DNA of 64,000 nt from assembly GCA_946887045.1 (NCBI GenBank), contig CAMPKC010000022.1, forward strand, positions 1 to 64,000, in the 5' to 3' direction. Source of the stretch: an uncultured Sphingobacteriaceae bacterium. GTDB taxonomy: Bacteria; Bacteroidota; Bacteroidia; Sphingobacteriales; Sphingobacteriaceae. Positions 31,937-42,304 of the stretch are shown here, one piece after another. The first letter of the stretch is position 1; the number at the start of each line of letters is the position of its first letter. The position numbers and the translations under genes were made by a program. The notes under the pieces are model-generated. The model had not been told where the DNA came from, did no database searches, and was given only the letters and a program-made list of their open reading frames with translations.

Positions 31937-34900
31937 CTATAATAAATCAGCCTTTTGAACCGGGTAATAGTTTTCTGCCACCTGCTGCAGTGTTCTTACC
32001 AGTATTTCCAGACTGATCGGTTTGGAGATGTAATCGTTCATCCCCGCTTTCAGACAAGCTTCACGATCTTCGGGTAAGGCGTTGGCTGTCATGGCAATAA
32101 TAACCGGCTGGTAAGGGCTGGTCTTCCTGATAGCGATAGTAGCCTCCAGTCCATCCATTTCAGGCATGAGCATGTCCATCAGTATTATGTGGAAGTCTTT
32201 TAACATCAGTTTTTCGACCGCTTCTTTACCATTATTTGCCAGTTCGGGTGTATACCCCAGTTTACTCAGCACTTTCATCGCCAATTTCTGGTTTATCAAA
32301 TTATCTTCTGCCAAAAGAATATCCAGCGGATAAAGCTTTGCAAAATCTTCAGAAAGTACTGTTTTGGATTTTTCCTCTTGGGCCGGTTGTTTTCCCGGTT
32401 TCAGTTCGGATTGAACTAGGTTGAATAACTGTCCCTGTTTTACAGGTTTAGTGAGTACAGAATTAAATAAGTGGGGATGATTGGATCGTATTTCAGCTCC
32501 CACCGAGGTTAGTAAAATAATGGGAACCTGAGGTATGATATCCTTCAAGGCCTTCGCCAGTTCTATTCCATTCATTCCGGGCATTTGCATGTCGGTTATA
32601 ACCAACTGAAAATCTTCTCCGGAAGAAACAATTTGAATTGCTCTTTTTGCTGACGACGCCAGCACAGGTACTAATTCCCACAGTTCAAGCTGAGTTTTCA
32701 GTATAGATAAATTAGTGATGTTGTCATCGATGATCAAAACTCTTTTACCTTTATTTTCTGCGATATTTAGGTTAGCATATTTTTTTTCAGATACCTGACC
32801 TACTTTGCACCGGATGTTGAAGCTAAAAGTAGTTCCAATACCTTCTTCACTTTCAACTGATATATCGCCACCCATTAATTTAATCAGGCGTTCGCTAATG
32901 ACCAAGCCTAAGCCCGTTCCTCCGTATTTCCGGGTAGTCGACGAATCGACCTGAGAGAAAGCTTTAAACAATCGTGAAAGTTTATCTTTTGGAATACCAA
33001 TTCCGCTATCCCGTACATTAAAGACAAGCTCTAAATTGTCATCTGACACTTTCGAAAGATGTACGTTTACAAAAACTTCGCCTTCGCGGGTAAATTTCAT
33101 GGCATTGCTAACCAAATTCAGCAGTATTTGCCTTAGCCGTCCACAGTCGCCAATTATCTGAGCAGGAACCATATGGTCGATCTGGTAAACAAGGTCCAGC
33201 TGTTGAGCGGCGGCTTTACCGGCAAAAACATCCATCACCTGTTCTATACATTGACGAAGGTCGAAATCACGATGTTCGAGTTCCATATTTCCCGACTCGA
33301 TTTTAGAAAAGTCAAGGATATCATTGATGACTGTAAGCAAGGCATCACCGCTGGTGCGGATTACATTAACATAATCTTGCTGTTCGTTGCTTAATTTTGT
33401 TTCGGCTAGGAGGGAGGCCATTCCAATTACACCATTCATTGGGGTACGGATTTCGTGACTCATAGTGGCAAGAAACACGCTTTTAGCCTGGTTCGCTTTT
33501 TCGGCCTTCTGACGCTCTTCAAATAATTCTTCATTTAAAGTTTGCAAATGGTCTGTTTGCGACTGAAGTTCTTCCGATTGAGCCTGCAGTTCTTCATTCA
33601 TTTGTTGCAGCTCTTCTGATTTTGAGTTCAGTTCCTCATTCATTTGCATCACGCTCTCCGACTGAGCCCTAAGTTCTTCTGCCTGTTGAACTACTTCTGA
33701 TGTACGAAGCTGAACCTGAATTTCGAGAGCTCTTTTTTGGGCCTTGATGGAATTTATTCTATGACGATAAAAAGCCAGGCAGCTACCTATCACAATTACC
33801 ATAGACAGAACTTTAAACCATAAAGTCATCCAAAACGGGGGAGTAATGATGATTTTTATTGAGGTGCCTTTATTGTTCCATATACCGTCGTTATTGGATG
33901 CTTTTACTCTGAATGTATAAACGCCCGGAGGGATATTGGTATATGATGCTTTTCTGTTCGTACCCACATAATTCCAGTTCTCTTCAAAGCCCTCAAGTTT
34001 ATATGCATATTGGTTTTCTTTGGTTCTGGATAGGTTGGAGGCTAAAAAAGCGAATGAAAATACATTTTGTTTATAAGAAAGGTTGATGACTTTAGTCTCG
34101 TTAATTACAGCTTTCAGGATAGAATCTTTATCCCCCACCGATACCCGCTTATTAAACAATTCAAAATCATAAATGAAAACAGTTGGAACGGTGGTATTTA
34201 TATAAAGTTTCTTTGGGTTGAACATATTAAATCCAAAGAGACCTCCAAAAATCATCTCGCCATTTTTTAACTTCAGGGCCGACCGGTTAAGAAATTCATT
34301 ATAATCAAAACCATTGTTAATGCTATGATTCTGGAAGGTCTTTGTATGTATTTTAAATTGAGAGATGCCAGTTTGAGTACTAATCCAGATATCCCCGTTA
34401 TCAGCTTCAAGTAAACTGTTTATCTGATTGCTTTTTAATTTCTGATCAGAATTATAGTTTATAATAGTATTATTACTAGTCTTGAGGTGGCTTAGACCTG
34501 TTTTTGTGCCGATCCACATATCGCCTCTTTTATCCTCCAGTAAACTGTAAATATTGTTGCCGATAAGCGTTTTATTGTCTGTTGGATCGTGTTTGAAGAT
34601 TTTAAAGATGCCTTTTTCTTTGTTTATCTTAAATAAGTCGCCAGAGCCTGATGCGATCCAAAGGTTTGATTGTCTATCGATGTGAAAACAAGTAATGCCA
34701 GCTACGGGAATCTGTTTCCCTTTCCAATAAAACCTGTAAAACTGTTTTTTCTTATGGTCGTATTTAAATACTCCGGTACTAAATGAGGCGATATACAAAC
34801 CACCTTTAGAATCTTCTTTAATAAACCAGATGTCTCTCAGCGGAATTCGCTCATTGGTTAGTGAATCAATTCCGCCGAATACTTCATACGAGTTGTTTTT

Positions 34901-36214
34901 ATGATCGTATCTGTAAAGACCCTGGTCGAAGGTGCCAAGCCAGAAATTTTTATTCTTGTCTTCATGGAAAGATAAAATGGTGCCAATACGCCCGCCATCT
35001 TTTCTGGGCCTATTGTGAATAAATGTATTAGATTTCCGGTCGAAAATGTCGAAGCCATTTCTGAGACCAATCCATATACGCTCTTGAGAATCTTCGTAAA
35101 AACTGAAAGCTTCTTTATCTCCCAGGCTATTTTTATTGCCGGGATTGTGAGAATAATTGGGGAACCGCGAATCCAGTGCCTCTTTTATGGAAATTCCTGC
35201 TATGCTTCCAATCCATATATTTCCTTCAGCATCGCGGTGGAGGGTATTTAGTCCATTATCGACCAAAGAATTCACATCGTAAGGGTCGTTTGTATAAGAT
35301 GTAAATAAATTCGTTTTCTTGTCCAGAATGCTTAGTCCGAAATTGGTGGCAATCCATATTTTTCCATCCTTGTCTTCGCAGATAGACGGAATATAATCGC
35401 CGACTATTGTATTGCGATTATCAATGCTTTTAAATTTGATGAAGCTTCGGTCGTTTTTATCAAAAAGATTTAACCCTTCAAATGCAGTTCCTATCCAGAT
35501 TTTACCTTCAGAATCGGCAAATATGCTTCTGATAACACTTGTGCTTAAGCTTTTTGGATTGCTTGTGTGCTGATAGTTTGAAATTTGTTTACGGCTTTTG
35601 TTTATAACACTAATCCCGTTGTCTGTGCCGACCCATAAATTTCCTTCCTTATCTTCAGTAATGCACCTGACGAAATTATCTACAAGGCGGTTTGTTCCCG
35701 GCGAGGCGATGAATGCATTCCTGAAGGCTTTAGTTTTTCTGTCGAACGTTTGCAGGCCATATCCTTCTAATCCAATCCAAAGCACACCTTGCGAGTCTTC
35801 AAATATCTCGCTTACACGGTTACTGGCAATGCTGTTTTTATCTTTTGACCAGTGTACATACGTAGTGAAATTATCTGTGCCCGAATTATAGACGTTCAAT
35901 CCTCCATTCTCTGTGGCAACGTATAAAACACCTCGTTTATCCACGTATGTTTTAGTAACTATATTGGCGCTTAAGCTTCCTTTTTCTTTAGGATCGTTTT
36001 GATAAACTTTAAATGTATATCCATTATACATACTCAATCCATGGCTGGTTCCCAACCAGATAAAGCCATTTTTATCGCTGCTAATACTTCTGACAAAACT
36101 TTGCGGCAGACCGTTCCGGGACGTTTTTCTGTTAAACTTTATCGTACTTACCTGCGCATAAGCCTGAACAGTCGCGACAAAACTGAATAATATAAATAGA
36201 GCGAATCTTAACAC
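31937..36214 (-). CDS. Hybrid two-component sensor with periplasmic propellers and two receivers
   Basis: The 1425-residue protein begins with a signal peptide (about 1-20) from a GTG start at 36214, followed by two-component-regulator propellers (about 25-660; many repeats of the type [27 protein letters not shown]), a Y_Y_Y domain (about 700-770; [36 protein letters not shown]), one transmembrane helix, a long Gln/Glu-rich coiled coil, a HisKA domain ([22 protein letters not shown]), a HATPase ([28 protein letters not shown]) and two receivers ([13 protein letters not shown] and [13 protein letters not shown]). Unlike classical Bacteroides HTCS, there is no AraC DNA-binding domain. It probably senses an extracellular carbohydrate or envelope cue and signals through phosphotransfer. 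Its kinase-receiver part closely matches that of the protein at 55609-58422. Confidence 0.93.
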   Translation of the reverse strand: MLRFALFILFSFVATVQAYAQVSTIKFNRKTSRNGLPQSFVRSISSDKNGFIWLGTSHGLSMYNGYTFKVYQNDPKEKGSLSANIVTKTYVDKRGVLYVATENGGLNVYNSGTDNFTTYVHWSKDKNSIASNRVSEIFEDSQGVLWIGLEGYGLQTFDRKTKAFRNAFIASPGTNRLVDNFVRCITEDKEGNLWVGTDNGISVINKSRKQISNYQHTSNPKSLSTSVIRSIFADSEGKIWIGTAFEGLNLFDKNDRSFIKFKSIDNRNTIVGDYIPSICEDKDGKIWIATNFGLSILDKKTNLFTSYTNDPYDVNSLVDNGLNTLHRDAEGNIWIGSIAGISIKEALDSRFPNYSHNPGNKNSLGDKEAFSFYEDSQERIWIGLRNGFDIFDRKSNTFIHNRPRKDGGRIGTILSFHEDKNKNFWLGTFDQGLYRYDHKNNSYEVFGGIDSLTNERIPLRDIWFIKEDSKGGLYIASFSTGVFKYDHKKKQFYRFYWKGKQIPVAGITCFHIDRQSNLWIASGSGDLFKINKEKGIFKIFKHDPTDNKTLIGNNIYSLLEDKRGDMWIGTKTGLSHLKTSNNTIINYNSDQKLKSNQINSLLEADNGDIWISTQTGISQFKIHTKTFQNHSINNGFDYNEFLNRSALKLKNGEMIFGGLFGFNMFNPKKLYINTTVPTVFIYDFELFNKRVSVGDKDSILKAVINETKVINLSYKQNVFSFAFLASNLSRTKENQYAYKLEGFEENWNYVGTNRKASYTNIPPGVYTFRVKASNNDGIWNNKGTSIKIIITPPFWMTLWFKVLSMVIVIGSCLAFYRHRINSIKAQKRALEIQVQLRTSEVVQQAEELRAQSESVMQMNEELNSKSEELQQMNEELQAQSEELQSQTDHLQTLNEELFEERQKAEKANQAKSVFLATMSHEIRTPMNGVIGMASLLAETKLSNEQQDYVNVIRTSGDALLTVINDILDFSKIESGNMELEHRDFDLRQCIEQVMDVFAGKAAAQQLDLVYQIDHMVPAQIIGDCGRLRQILLNLVSNAMKFTREGEVFVNVHLSKVSDDNLELVFNVRDSGIGIPKDKLSRLFKAFSQVDSSTTRKYGGTGLGLVISERLIKLMGGDISVESEEGIGTTFSFNIRCKVGQVSEKKYANLNIAENKGKRVLIIDDNITNLSILKTQLELWELVPVLASSAKRAIQIVSSGEDFQLVITDMQMPGMNGIELAKALKDIIPQVPIILLTSVGAEIRSNHPHLFNSVLTKPVKQGQLFNLVQSELKPGKQPAQEEKSKTVLSEDFAKLYPLDILLAEDNLINQKLAMKVLSKLGYTPELANNGKEAVEKLMLKDFHIILMDMLMPEMDGLEATIAIRKTSPYQPVIIAMTANALPEDREACLKAGMNDYISKPISLEILVRTLQQVAENYYPVQKADLL

Positions 36215-36353
36215 TTTGGGGTTGATTTTTAACTTGAAGTTAGTATAAAACAGTTTCTACGTAAAGGCTATAGAAAGGTTTGGAGATTCCTTTTCCATGT
36301 TTCAATTGATCCTTTTAGCGGTGTTCAGAAGCGTTCTGGCGAGTGTTAATTCT

Positions 36354-37373
36354 CTAATGAACGCTACTGTCGGCAGCCTTTTTCTGAAAGCTATAAATTA
36401 AATACCCCAAAGCAGGAAGGATGAACACACTTCCTATAAGCAAGGCCCATCCTAAAGCTTCTATCGCTTTATCATGTCCATTATGTTCCAAAAGTGATAA
36501 ATACTTGCCATTTTTAAGGATTACAATGTTCGGAAAATGGCGGTAAGTAGTTGTTAATAAAATCATACTAACCTGAAAGCCTGCTAATATCCGCAGGATA
36601 TGGGTTTTACCTTTCGATAAGAGATACCAGAACAGGATGAGCGAAAGTGTTGCTAAAGCGATGGCCGTAATTCCGACAGGGTTACCAAACACCCAGTTCA
36701 TTAAGGGAACACCTTCAAAATAAGCAGCAATGAAAACAATCGCTCCGCAAATAAAAGCCGCGATATTCATAAACCGGGCTTTACGCATAAAACGTTGCTT
36801 GTCTAATTCGGTATCAGTTTCTCCGATGGTATAAACAGCAGCAAGAAAGCCGCAAATGGCAACGGTGAAAAAGCCCACCGATACGGAAAACCAGTTTAAC
36901 CAGCTGAAAATATAAGCGGAGAGAAAATTATCAGCATCTGTATCTATTTGTCCCGATACAGCGCTGCCTCCGATTATTCCTAAAAATAAGGGAGTGACGA
37001 AACTGGAGTAGACAAAGATTTTATTGTACACATGCTGCATGTCGTCGACTACCGCATCATAATGTCTGAAAGTGAATGCGGTGCCTCGGGCTATAATCCC
37101 CAAAAGCATGATTATTAAAGGAATATGCAAATGGATAGACATGGTCGTGTATATGTCGGGAAAACCGACAAATAAAATCACAATCGTGATAATCAGCCAC
37201 ATATGGTTGGCCTCCCATATGGGGCCAATAGCTCTGTACATCGTTCTCCGGGTTTTATTCAGATTTTTTTCCGAAGTAAAAAGCTCAACAATTCCGGCAC
37301 CAAAGTCTGCACCGCCCATTAGCAGATACAGAAGAATAGCTGTCCACAGAAAAATAATTACAACGTATAACAT
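36354..37373 (-). CDS. cydB: Cytochrome bd ubiquinol oxidase subunit II
   Basis: CydB is the second subunit of the bd-type terminal oxidase, which reduces oxygen at high affinity. The 339-residue protein has eight to nine transmembrane helices and the family segments VVIIFLWTAILLYLLMGGADFGAGIVELF, YRAIGPIWEANHMWLIITIVILFVGFP, LGIIARGTAFTFRHYD and FLAAVYTIGE. It follows cydA with a 3-base gap, forming the operon cydAB. No small CydX-type subunit is visible behind it. Confidence 0.95.
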   Translation of the reverse strand: MLYVVIIFLWTAILLYLLMGGADFGAGIVELFTSEKNLNKTRRTMYRAIGPIWEANHMWLIITIVILFVGFPDIYTTMSIHLHIPLIIMLLGIIARGTAFTFRHYDAVVDDMQHVYNKIFVYSSFVTPLFLGIIGGSAVSGQIDTDADNFLSAYIFSWLNWFSVSVGFFTVAICGFLAAVYTIGETDTELDKQRFMRKARFMNIAAFICGAIVFIAAYFEGVPLMNWVFGNPVGITAIALATLSLILFWYLLSKGKTHILRILAGFQVSMILLTTTYRHFPNIVILKNGKYLSLLEHNGHDKAIEALGWALLIGSVFILPALGYLIYSFQKKAADSSVH

Positions 37374-37376
37374 ATT

Positions 37377-38705
37377 TTACAAATTTGGATCAATATCCGG
37401 AGTGTCGTATAATTTACCAACCATGCTAATTTGCCTGTAAAGCATAAATATTACGATGATTGCCAGTGAGAGATATACCGCAGAGAACAAATAGAATGAA
37501 TAGACGATGCCTGGCATCGGGGTTACAGCATCTGCTGTGCGCATAACATTATGAATAATCCAGGGTTGGCGACCAACTTCTGTAACTGTCCAGCCGGCCT
37601 CTACAGCAATAAATCCCATAGGAGTAGCTGCCACAAAAAACTTAAGCAACCATGATTTGGTTAGCCAGCTTCGTTTCTTCCAAAGAGCAATAAAGTATAG
37701 AATTGACAAGATCACCATGATCATTCCGAGTCCTACCATTATCTGAAAGGCGTAATGAGTAATTGCTATCGGCGGATGGTTTTCTTTCGGAATACTATCC
37801 AATCCCTTTACTTCAGCCTGGAAATCGCCGTGGGCCAGAAAGCTGAGAGCGCCGGGAATTTTTATGGCATAATCAACCTTGTTCTTCTGAATGTTCGGAA
37901 TTCCTCCGAGAATTAAAGACGCATTTTTTTCTGTTTTAAAGTGCGCCTCCATTGCAGCAAGTTTGGCCGGTTGCCTTTCGGCGACATCTTTGGCAGAGAT
38001 ATCCCCGCTAAGGGGTTGTAAAACTGCCGCAACTGTGGCAAACGCAGCCGCGATTTTAAACGATTTGCTGTGGAATTCTATGTTCGTTCCTTTCAATATC
38101 ATCAGTGCGTGTACTCCTGCAACCGCAAATCCGGTGGCTACAAATGCCGCGACAGACATGTGTAAGGCCTGAGAAAACCAAGCATCATTAAACATTGCCT
38201 TAATAGGGTCGATATTTATGTATTGCCCGTTTACAAAGTCGAAGCCGGCCGGACTATTCATCCAGGCATTTGCAGCAACAACCAGTATACCCGACACCAG
38301 CCCGCTTACTCCGACTACAACACCTGTAAACCAATGAAACCATGGATTAAAACGGTTCCAGCCGTAAAGAAAAAAACCCAGGGCAATTGCTTCAATAAAA
38401 AAAGCGGTTCCTTCTAAAGAGAAAGGCATGCCAAATATCGGACCGGCATGCTTCATAAAGGTTGGCCATAACAAGCCAAGCTCGAACGATAGCACTGTGC
38501 CCGATACAGCTCCTGTCGCAAAAAAAATAGCTACTCCCTTGCTCCATGCTTTTGTGATGTTTTTGTATACAACATTATTGGTTTTAAGCCAGTAGTAATG
38601 GGCCACTGCCATAAAAAATGGCATTACCATCCCGATACAGGAAAAAATAATATGAAAGCCCAGAGAAAGGGCCATTTGAGACCTGGCGGCTATAAAGTCA
38701 TCCAT
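37377..38705 (-). CDS. cydA: Cytochrome bd ubiquinol oxidase subunit I
   Basis: CydA carries the three hemes and quinol-binding loop of the bd oxidase in the inner membrane. Seen: AARSQMALSLGFHIIFSCIGMVMPFFMAVAHYYWL with the axial His, KAWSKGVAIFFATGAVSGTVLSFELGLLWP, the GRQPW motif in TVTEVGRQPWIIHNVMRT, and about nine hydrophobic helices. The quinol loop is the short type. The ATG at 38705 (MDDFIAARSQ) gives 442 residues and fits the family better than 38729. A TATCTTTG -7 box lies directly upstream (38734-38727). The operon continues with cydB. Confidence 0.95.
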   Translation of the reverse strand: MDDFIAARSQMALSLGFHIIFSCIGMVMPFFMAVAHYYWLKTNNVVYKNITKAWSKGVAIFFATGAVSGTVLSFELGLLWPTFMKHAGPIFGMPFSLEGTAFFIEAIALGFFLYGWNRFNPWFHWFTGVVVGVSGLVSGILVVAANAWMNSPAGFDFVNGQYINIDPIKAMFNDAWFSQALHMSVAAFVATGFAVAGVHALMILKGTNIEFHSKSFKIAAAFATVAAVLQPLSGDISAKDVAERQPAKLAAMEAHFKTEKNASLILGGIPNIQKNKVDYAIKIPGALSFLAHGDFQAEVKGLDSIPKENHPPIAITHYAFQIMVGLGMIMVILSILYFIALWKKRSWLTKSWLLKFFVAATPMGFIAVEAGWTVTEVGRQPWIIHNVMRTADAVTPMPGIVYSFYLFSAVYLSLAIIVIFMLYRQISMVGKLYDTPDIDPNL

Positions 38706-38726
38706 AAAAGAGAAGATAAGAAACGG

Positions 38727-38734
38727 CAAAGATA
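38727..38734 (-). promoter_or_regulatory. -7 box of the cydAB operon
   Basis: On the minus strand TATCTTTG matches TAnnTTTG exactly, 21 bases before the cydA start codon. No TTG is found at the usual distance upstream, so only the -7 element is seen. Confidence 0.45.
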
Positions 38735-38891
38735 AAATGAAATCTTTTGCTCATGTGAGGATTGGCAAGAAAATGTCTGATGAATTCTAATTTATATCAG
38801 TTCTATTTAACACCTTTTTTGATTCTGTCAAAAAGGATAGTTAATTGTGCTTAATTTTACATCAGCATTAATTGATGCGTTCGAATACAAT

Positions 38892-39317
38892 ATGAAATCT
38901 CTAAAAGTGATTAATAATAAAGATGTGCCGTCTGAATTTTCGGCGGCATTGCAGGCAAAGTGCCCGAGATGCAGACGGGGAGAGATGTTTACTACATCGA
39001 TGTACGGATTTAAGCTTCAAAAAATGAATGATCATTGTCCGCATTGCGGATTAAAGTTCGAACGAGAGCCGGGATATTTCTATGTGGCAATGTTTATCAG
39101 TTATGGCATGAATGTTATCCAGATGATTGTTGTGGGTCTGCTAACATATCTCATAACCGGAAACGTTACAGATCCTTTGCTTTACATCATGGTAATTTTT
39201 CCCGTTGTCTTTATCCTTTCGCCGTTCAATTATCGCTTTTCCAGAGTTATTTTGCTCTATTGGCTGACTCCCGGTCTGCATTATAATCCGGAAAAAAGCC
39301 GGGATAGGGCGGAATAA
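38892..39317 (+). CDS. DUF983-family zinc-ribbon membrane protein
   Basis: This 141-residue protein (ATG at 38892; a GTG at 38847 would extend it) has a cytoplasmic zinc ribbon with four Cys (AKCPRCRRGEMF and DHCPHCGLKF) followed by two membrane helices (MFISYGMNVIQMIVVGLLTYLI and LLYIMVIFPVVFILSPFNY), ending in RFSRVILLYWLTPGLHY. DUF983 proteins are widespread and of unknown function, often next to respiration genes; here the gene is divergent from cydAB, which is compatible with such a link. Confidence 0.85.
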   Translation: MKSLKVINNKDVPSEFSAALQAKCPRCRRGEMFTTSMYGFKLQKMNDHCPHCGLKFEREPGYFYVAMFISYGMNVIQMIVVGLLTYLITGNVTDPLLYIMVIFPVVFILSPFNYRFSRVILLYWLTPGLHYNPEKSRDRAE

Positions 39318-39461
39318 AGTAAAACCCTTATATTCGTTATTTATCGCTTCCAAATAGTCGTTAACACAGTGTTATTTTGGGCAAACCGATCACACTATGA
39401 AATGTTAGCCTAATATACTAGCGATAACGTGGTAAAAATTTTCTATAAGCCTGAATCTCTC

Positions 39462-42182
39462 ATGTTCATCAAAAAGAGTATTTCATTGATTGGCTTTATC
39501 TGGATGCTATACGTGTGTGCAAACCCGGCGCATGCGCAAAGCGTATCAAATGAGGGAAGTGATTTCTTTGCCGTGTTTCCCACCCACGTACCGTCTTCAA
39601 ATTCCGGAAACGTCCGTCTGGCCGCCTATTCAATTTTTATCACTTCGAAAGAAGCATCGTCAGGTGTGGTGACCGTTGGCGGATTTTCACAGAGATTCGA
39701 TGTTCTGGCAAATGCGGTAACGGAAATCCAGATAGACAGGAATGCGGCTTACATAGAAGAGTTCGAGAGCCAGACCGTTTTGGCGAACAGAGCTATCAGG
39801 GTATTGGTCGATCCGGGGAAACCTAAGGTTGTAGTTTATGGTCATATCTTTGCCGGTGCCCGCTCTGCCGCGTCTCTGATATTACCTGTAGAGGCAATGG
39901 GGCAGCAGTATTTCAGTATGAATTACGATAATACTTTTAACCGGGATAACGGATCTAATTTTATTGCCGTGATTGCTACCGAGGCAAACACCACTGTTTT
40001 ATTCAGGAAAAACGGATTGGTAATTAATAATGTAGTTCTTAGAAACGTTGGAGATGTTTATCAATATCTCACTCAGGATGATCCAACCGGTACAGAGATA
40101 ATTGCAGATCCTGTTACTTCAGCATGTAAACGTTTCGCTGTTTTCTCGGGAAGTACAAATAGTTTGATTGGAACGCCTAATTGCGCCGGTAATTCGTCGG
40201 ATCCTCTATATCAACAGAATTATCCCGTCGAAAGCTGGGGTTTAACTTATGGGTTTATCCCCTTCAGTTCCCAAAGTGCGACAGGAACACAAACACGGAC
40301 AATCGGGAGTATTTATAGAGTTTTAGCCAAAGACGACGGCACGGTTGTTAGGGTCAACGGAGCAACGGTTGCTACGTTGAACTCGGGCGAGTTTTATCCC
40401 CGTACTTATCAGGCAGTTCCATCTAATGTACCAAGTATAATATCAAGCAGCAAGCCTGTAGCTGTTGCCCAGTATGCCGTTTCCCAGGCATGTGCGGGTG
40501 GGCTGGGGGTAAGTGATCCTGATATGGTTATCCTGAATCCCATAGAGTACAACATAAAAAAGATTACTGTATATTCATCTAGTAAAGAGGATATTGACGA
40601 GCAGTACTTAAATATATTAATTAAGACTGCCGCAGCCCCTACTTTCAGGATAAATGGATCTGCTCCTTCTGTTCCATTTACGCGGATTCCTTCTGCTCCC
40701 GAGTATTCGTATATCAAATTAAACCTCAATGGTTTTGGCACCGGTGATTTTACACTTTCGGCCGATGACGGTTTTAATGCGATTGCTTACGGATTCGGCG
40801 ATCATGAGTCGTATGGTTATTCAGCAGGTACTAATCTGGCCGCTAATCAAACTCTTTATGCTGTCAGGAAAGACACACGGGAGGAGCTGCTTAACGCGTG
40901 TACGAAGGAAGATTTTGATTTTAAGCTCATGTTGCCTGCATTGGCATCAAAGCTTACCTGGAGCTTCGATCCCTCCGAAGAGGATCTTGTACAAGATTTA
41001 CCGTTTGCAACGCCGGTTGAACGCAATGGGAAGACATTTTACGAATATTTTTATCCCCGGACACGGGTTTTTGACGTTGCCGGAGTGCGGACCATAAAAG
41101 TTATTGCTAAGTATTTCAGTTCTAATGTCTGTTACCAGGATGAGCAGGAGGTAGAGTTTATCTTCGATGTATATGATCCGCCCTCAGCCAGCTTTAGTTT
41201 CTCGGGTAGCTGCGCTTCGGACACTGTGGTTTTTACAGACACCAGCATTCCCGTCACGCCGGCCAAACCTGTATTGGGCTGGGCATGGGATTTCGGCGAC
41301 GGAACCGGTTCAACACTTCAATATCCGCGGCATAAATTTGCAACCAGTGGCGACTTTAATGTTCGTTTGATTGTTGATAACGGTACCGGGTGTTTAAGCG
41401 ATCCCGTCGAGCAAACCGTAACAATACGACCTTTGCCTCTGGCGGACTTTTTGTTGACCGAGGTTAGCTGTACGTCCAATTCAATTGTGTTGTCTGATGC
41501 TTCGCTTGCCAGCGCAGGATCTATTTCGAACTGGTTTTGGACTTTCGGTGATGGAACAACTTCGTCAGAACAGAATCCTGAACACACCTTTCCGAAGGTT
41601 GGAACTTACCTCGTAAAACTTCAGGTAGAGAATAGCTTCGGCTGTAAAAGCAACGTGTTTAGTCGGAATGTAGATGTTTTCGCCCCTACGTTGGAAGCGG
41701 GTCCGGATAGGACCATAATAAGAGGGGGACAAACTACGCTGGCTATACAAGCCGACGGTAATAAACTCAAATATAAATGGTCACCCTCGACAGGTCTGGA
41801 CCGTGATGATGTGAAATCGCCTATTGCTTCGCCTATTGAGGAAACCTTGTATACGGTGACAATAAGTTCTGACGAAGGATGTGTCCTGACCGACAGTCTT
41901 CGGGTTAATATCGTTGAAGATATAACGATTCCAAATACCTTCACACCTAATGGAGACGGGGTTAATGATGTGTGGATAATTAAATATCTTGAAAGTTTTC
42001 CGTCCGCTACCATCAATATTTTCACCCGGTACGGGGTGCCCGTATTTACATCAAGAGGATATTTCACCCCCTGGGATGGAAGCTGGCAGGGGCAAATCCT
42101 GCATCCGGGAACGTATTATTACGTAATAAGCACTCCGAGCAGGGCAAAACCCTATTCTGGTTATGTTACCATAATCCGCTGA
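39462..42182 (+). CDS. Secreted PKD-domain protein with T9SS type B sorting domain
   Basis: From the ATG at 39462 (MFIKKSISLIG) the 906-residue protein has a signal peptide (to about residue 26, ending NPAHAQ), an N-terminal domain with IgGFc-binding-like pattern (IFAGARSAASLILPVEAMGQQYF, NFIAVIATEANTTVLF), two PKD domains (about 580-730; WAWDFGDGTGSTLQYPRHKF and WFWTFGDGTTSSEQNPEHTFPKVGTYLVKL), a third Ig-like stretch, and a C-terminal gliding-motility-type (CHU_C, type B) domain: IPNTFTPNGDGVNDVWIIKYL, TRYGVPVFTS, HPGTYYYVI. It is exported by the T9SS and probably attached to the surface. It likely functions in adhesion or motility. No PorP/SprF-type partner gene, often adjacent to type B substrates, is in the window. 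Confidence 0.9.
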   Translation: MFIKKSISLIGFIWMLYVCANPAHAQSVSNEGSDFFAVFPTHVPSSNSGNVRLAAYSIFITSKEASSGVVTVGGFSQRFDVLANAVTEIQIDRNAAYIEEFESQTVLANRAIRVLVDPGKPKVVVYGHIFAGARSAASLILPVEAMGQQYFSMNYDNTFNRDNGSNFIAVIATEANTTVLFRKNGLVINNVVLRNVGDVYQYLTQDDPTGTEIIADPVTSACKRFAVFSGSTNSLIGTPNCAGNSSDPLYQQNYPVESWGLTYGFIPFSSQSATGTQTRTIGSIYRVLAKDDGTVVRVNGATVATLNSGEFYPRTYQAVPSNVPSIISSSKPVAVAQYAVSQACAGGLGVSDPDMVILNPIEYNIKKITVYSSSKEDIDEQYLNILIKTAAAPTFRINGSAPSVPFTRIPSAPEYSYIKLNLNGFGTGDFTLSADDGFNAIAYGFGDHESYGYSAGTNLAANQTLYAVRKDTREELLNACTKEDFDFKLMLPALASKLTWSFDPSEEDLVQDLPFATPVERNGKTFYEYFYPRTRVFDVAGVRTIKVIAKYFSSNVCYQDEQEVEFIFDVYDPPSASFSFSGSCASDTVVFTDTSIPVTPAKPVLGWAWDFGDGTGSTLQYPRHKFATSGDFNVRLIVDNGTGCLSDPVEQTVTIRPLPLADFLLTEVSCTSNSIVLSDASLASAGSISNWFWTFGDGTTSSEQNPEHTFPKVGTYLVKLQVENSFGCKSNVFSRNVDVFAPTLEAGPDRTIIRGGQTTLAIQADGNKLKYKWSPSTGLDRDDVKSPIASPIEETLYTVTISSDEGCVLTDSLRVNIVEDITIPNTFTPNGDGVNDVWIIKYLESFPSATINIFTRYGVPVFTSRGYFTPWDGSWQGQILHPGTYYYVISTPSRAKPYSGYVTIIR

Positions 42183-42304
42183 TCTTACAGATGGTAATCG
42201 TTTATTTACTTTAATCCGAAAAAACGAAAAGATAAATCGTGTAGCTTTACTGATCAGGATTTTCTTATAGATGATTCTATATTAAAACGTTCAAGCTTTT
42301 TTTA

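Noticed and set aside
36215..36353. Search for a small CydX-type subunit behind cydB.
   Set aside because: The only short frame is about 13 residues and carries no membrane helix.
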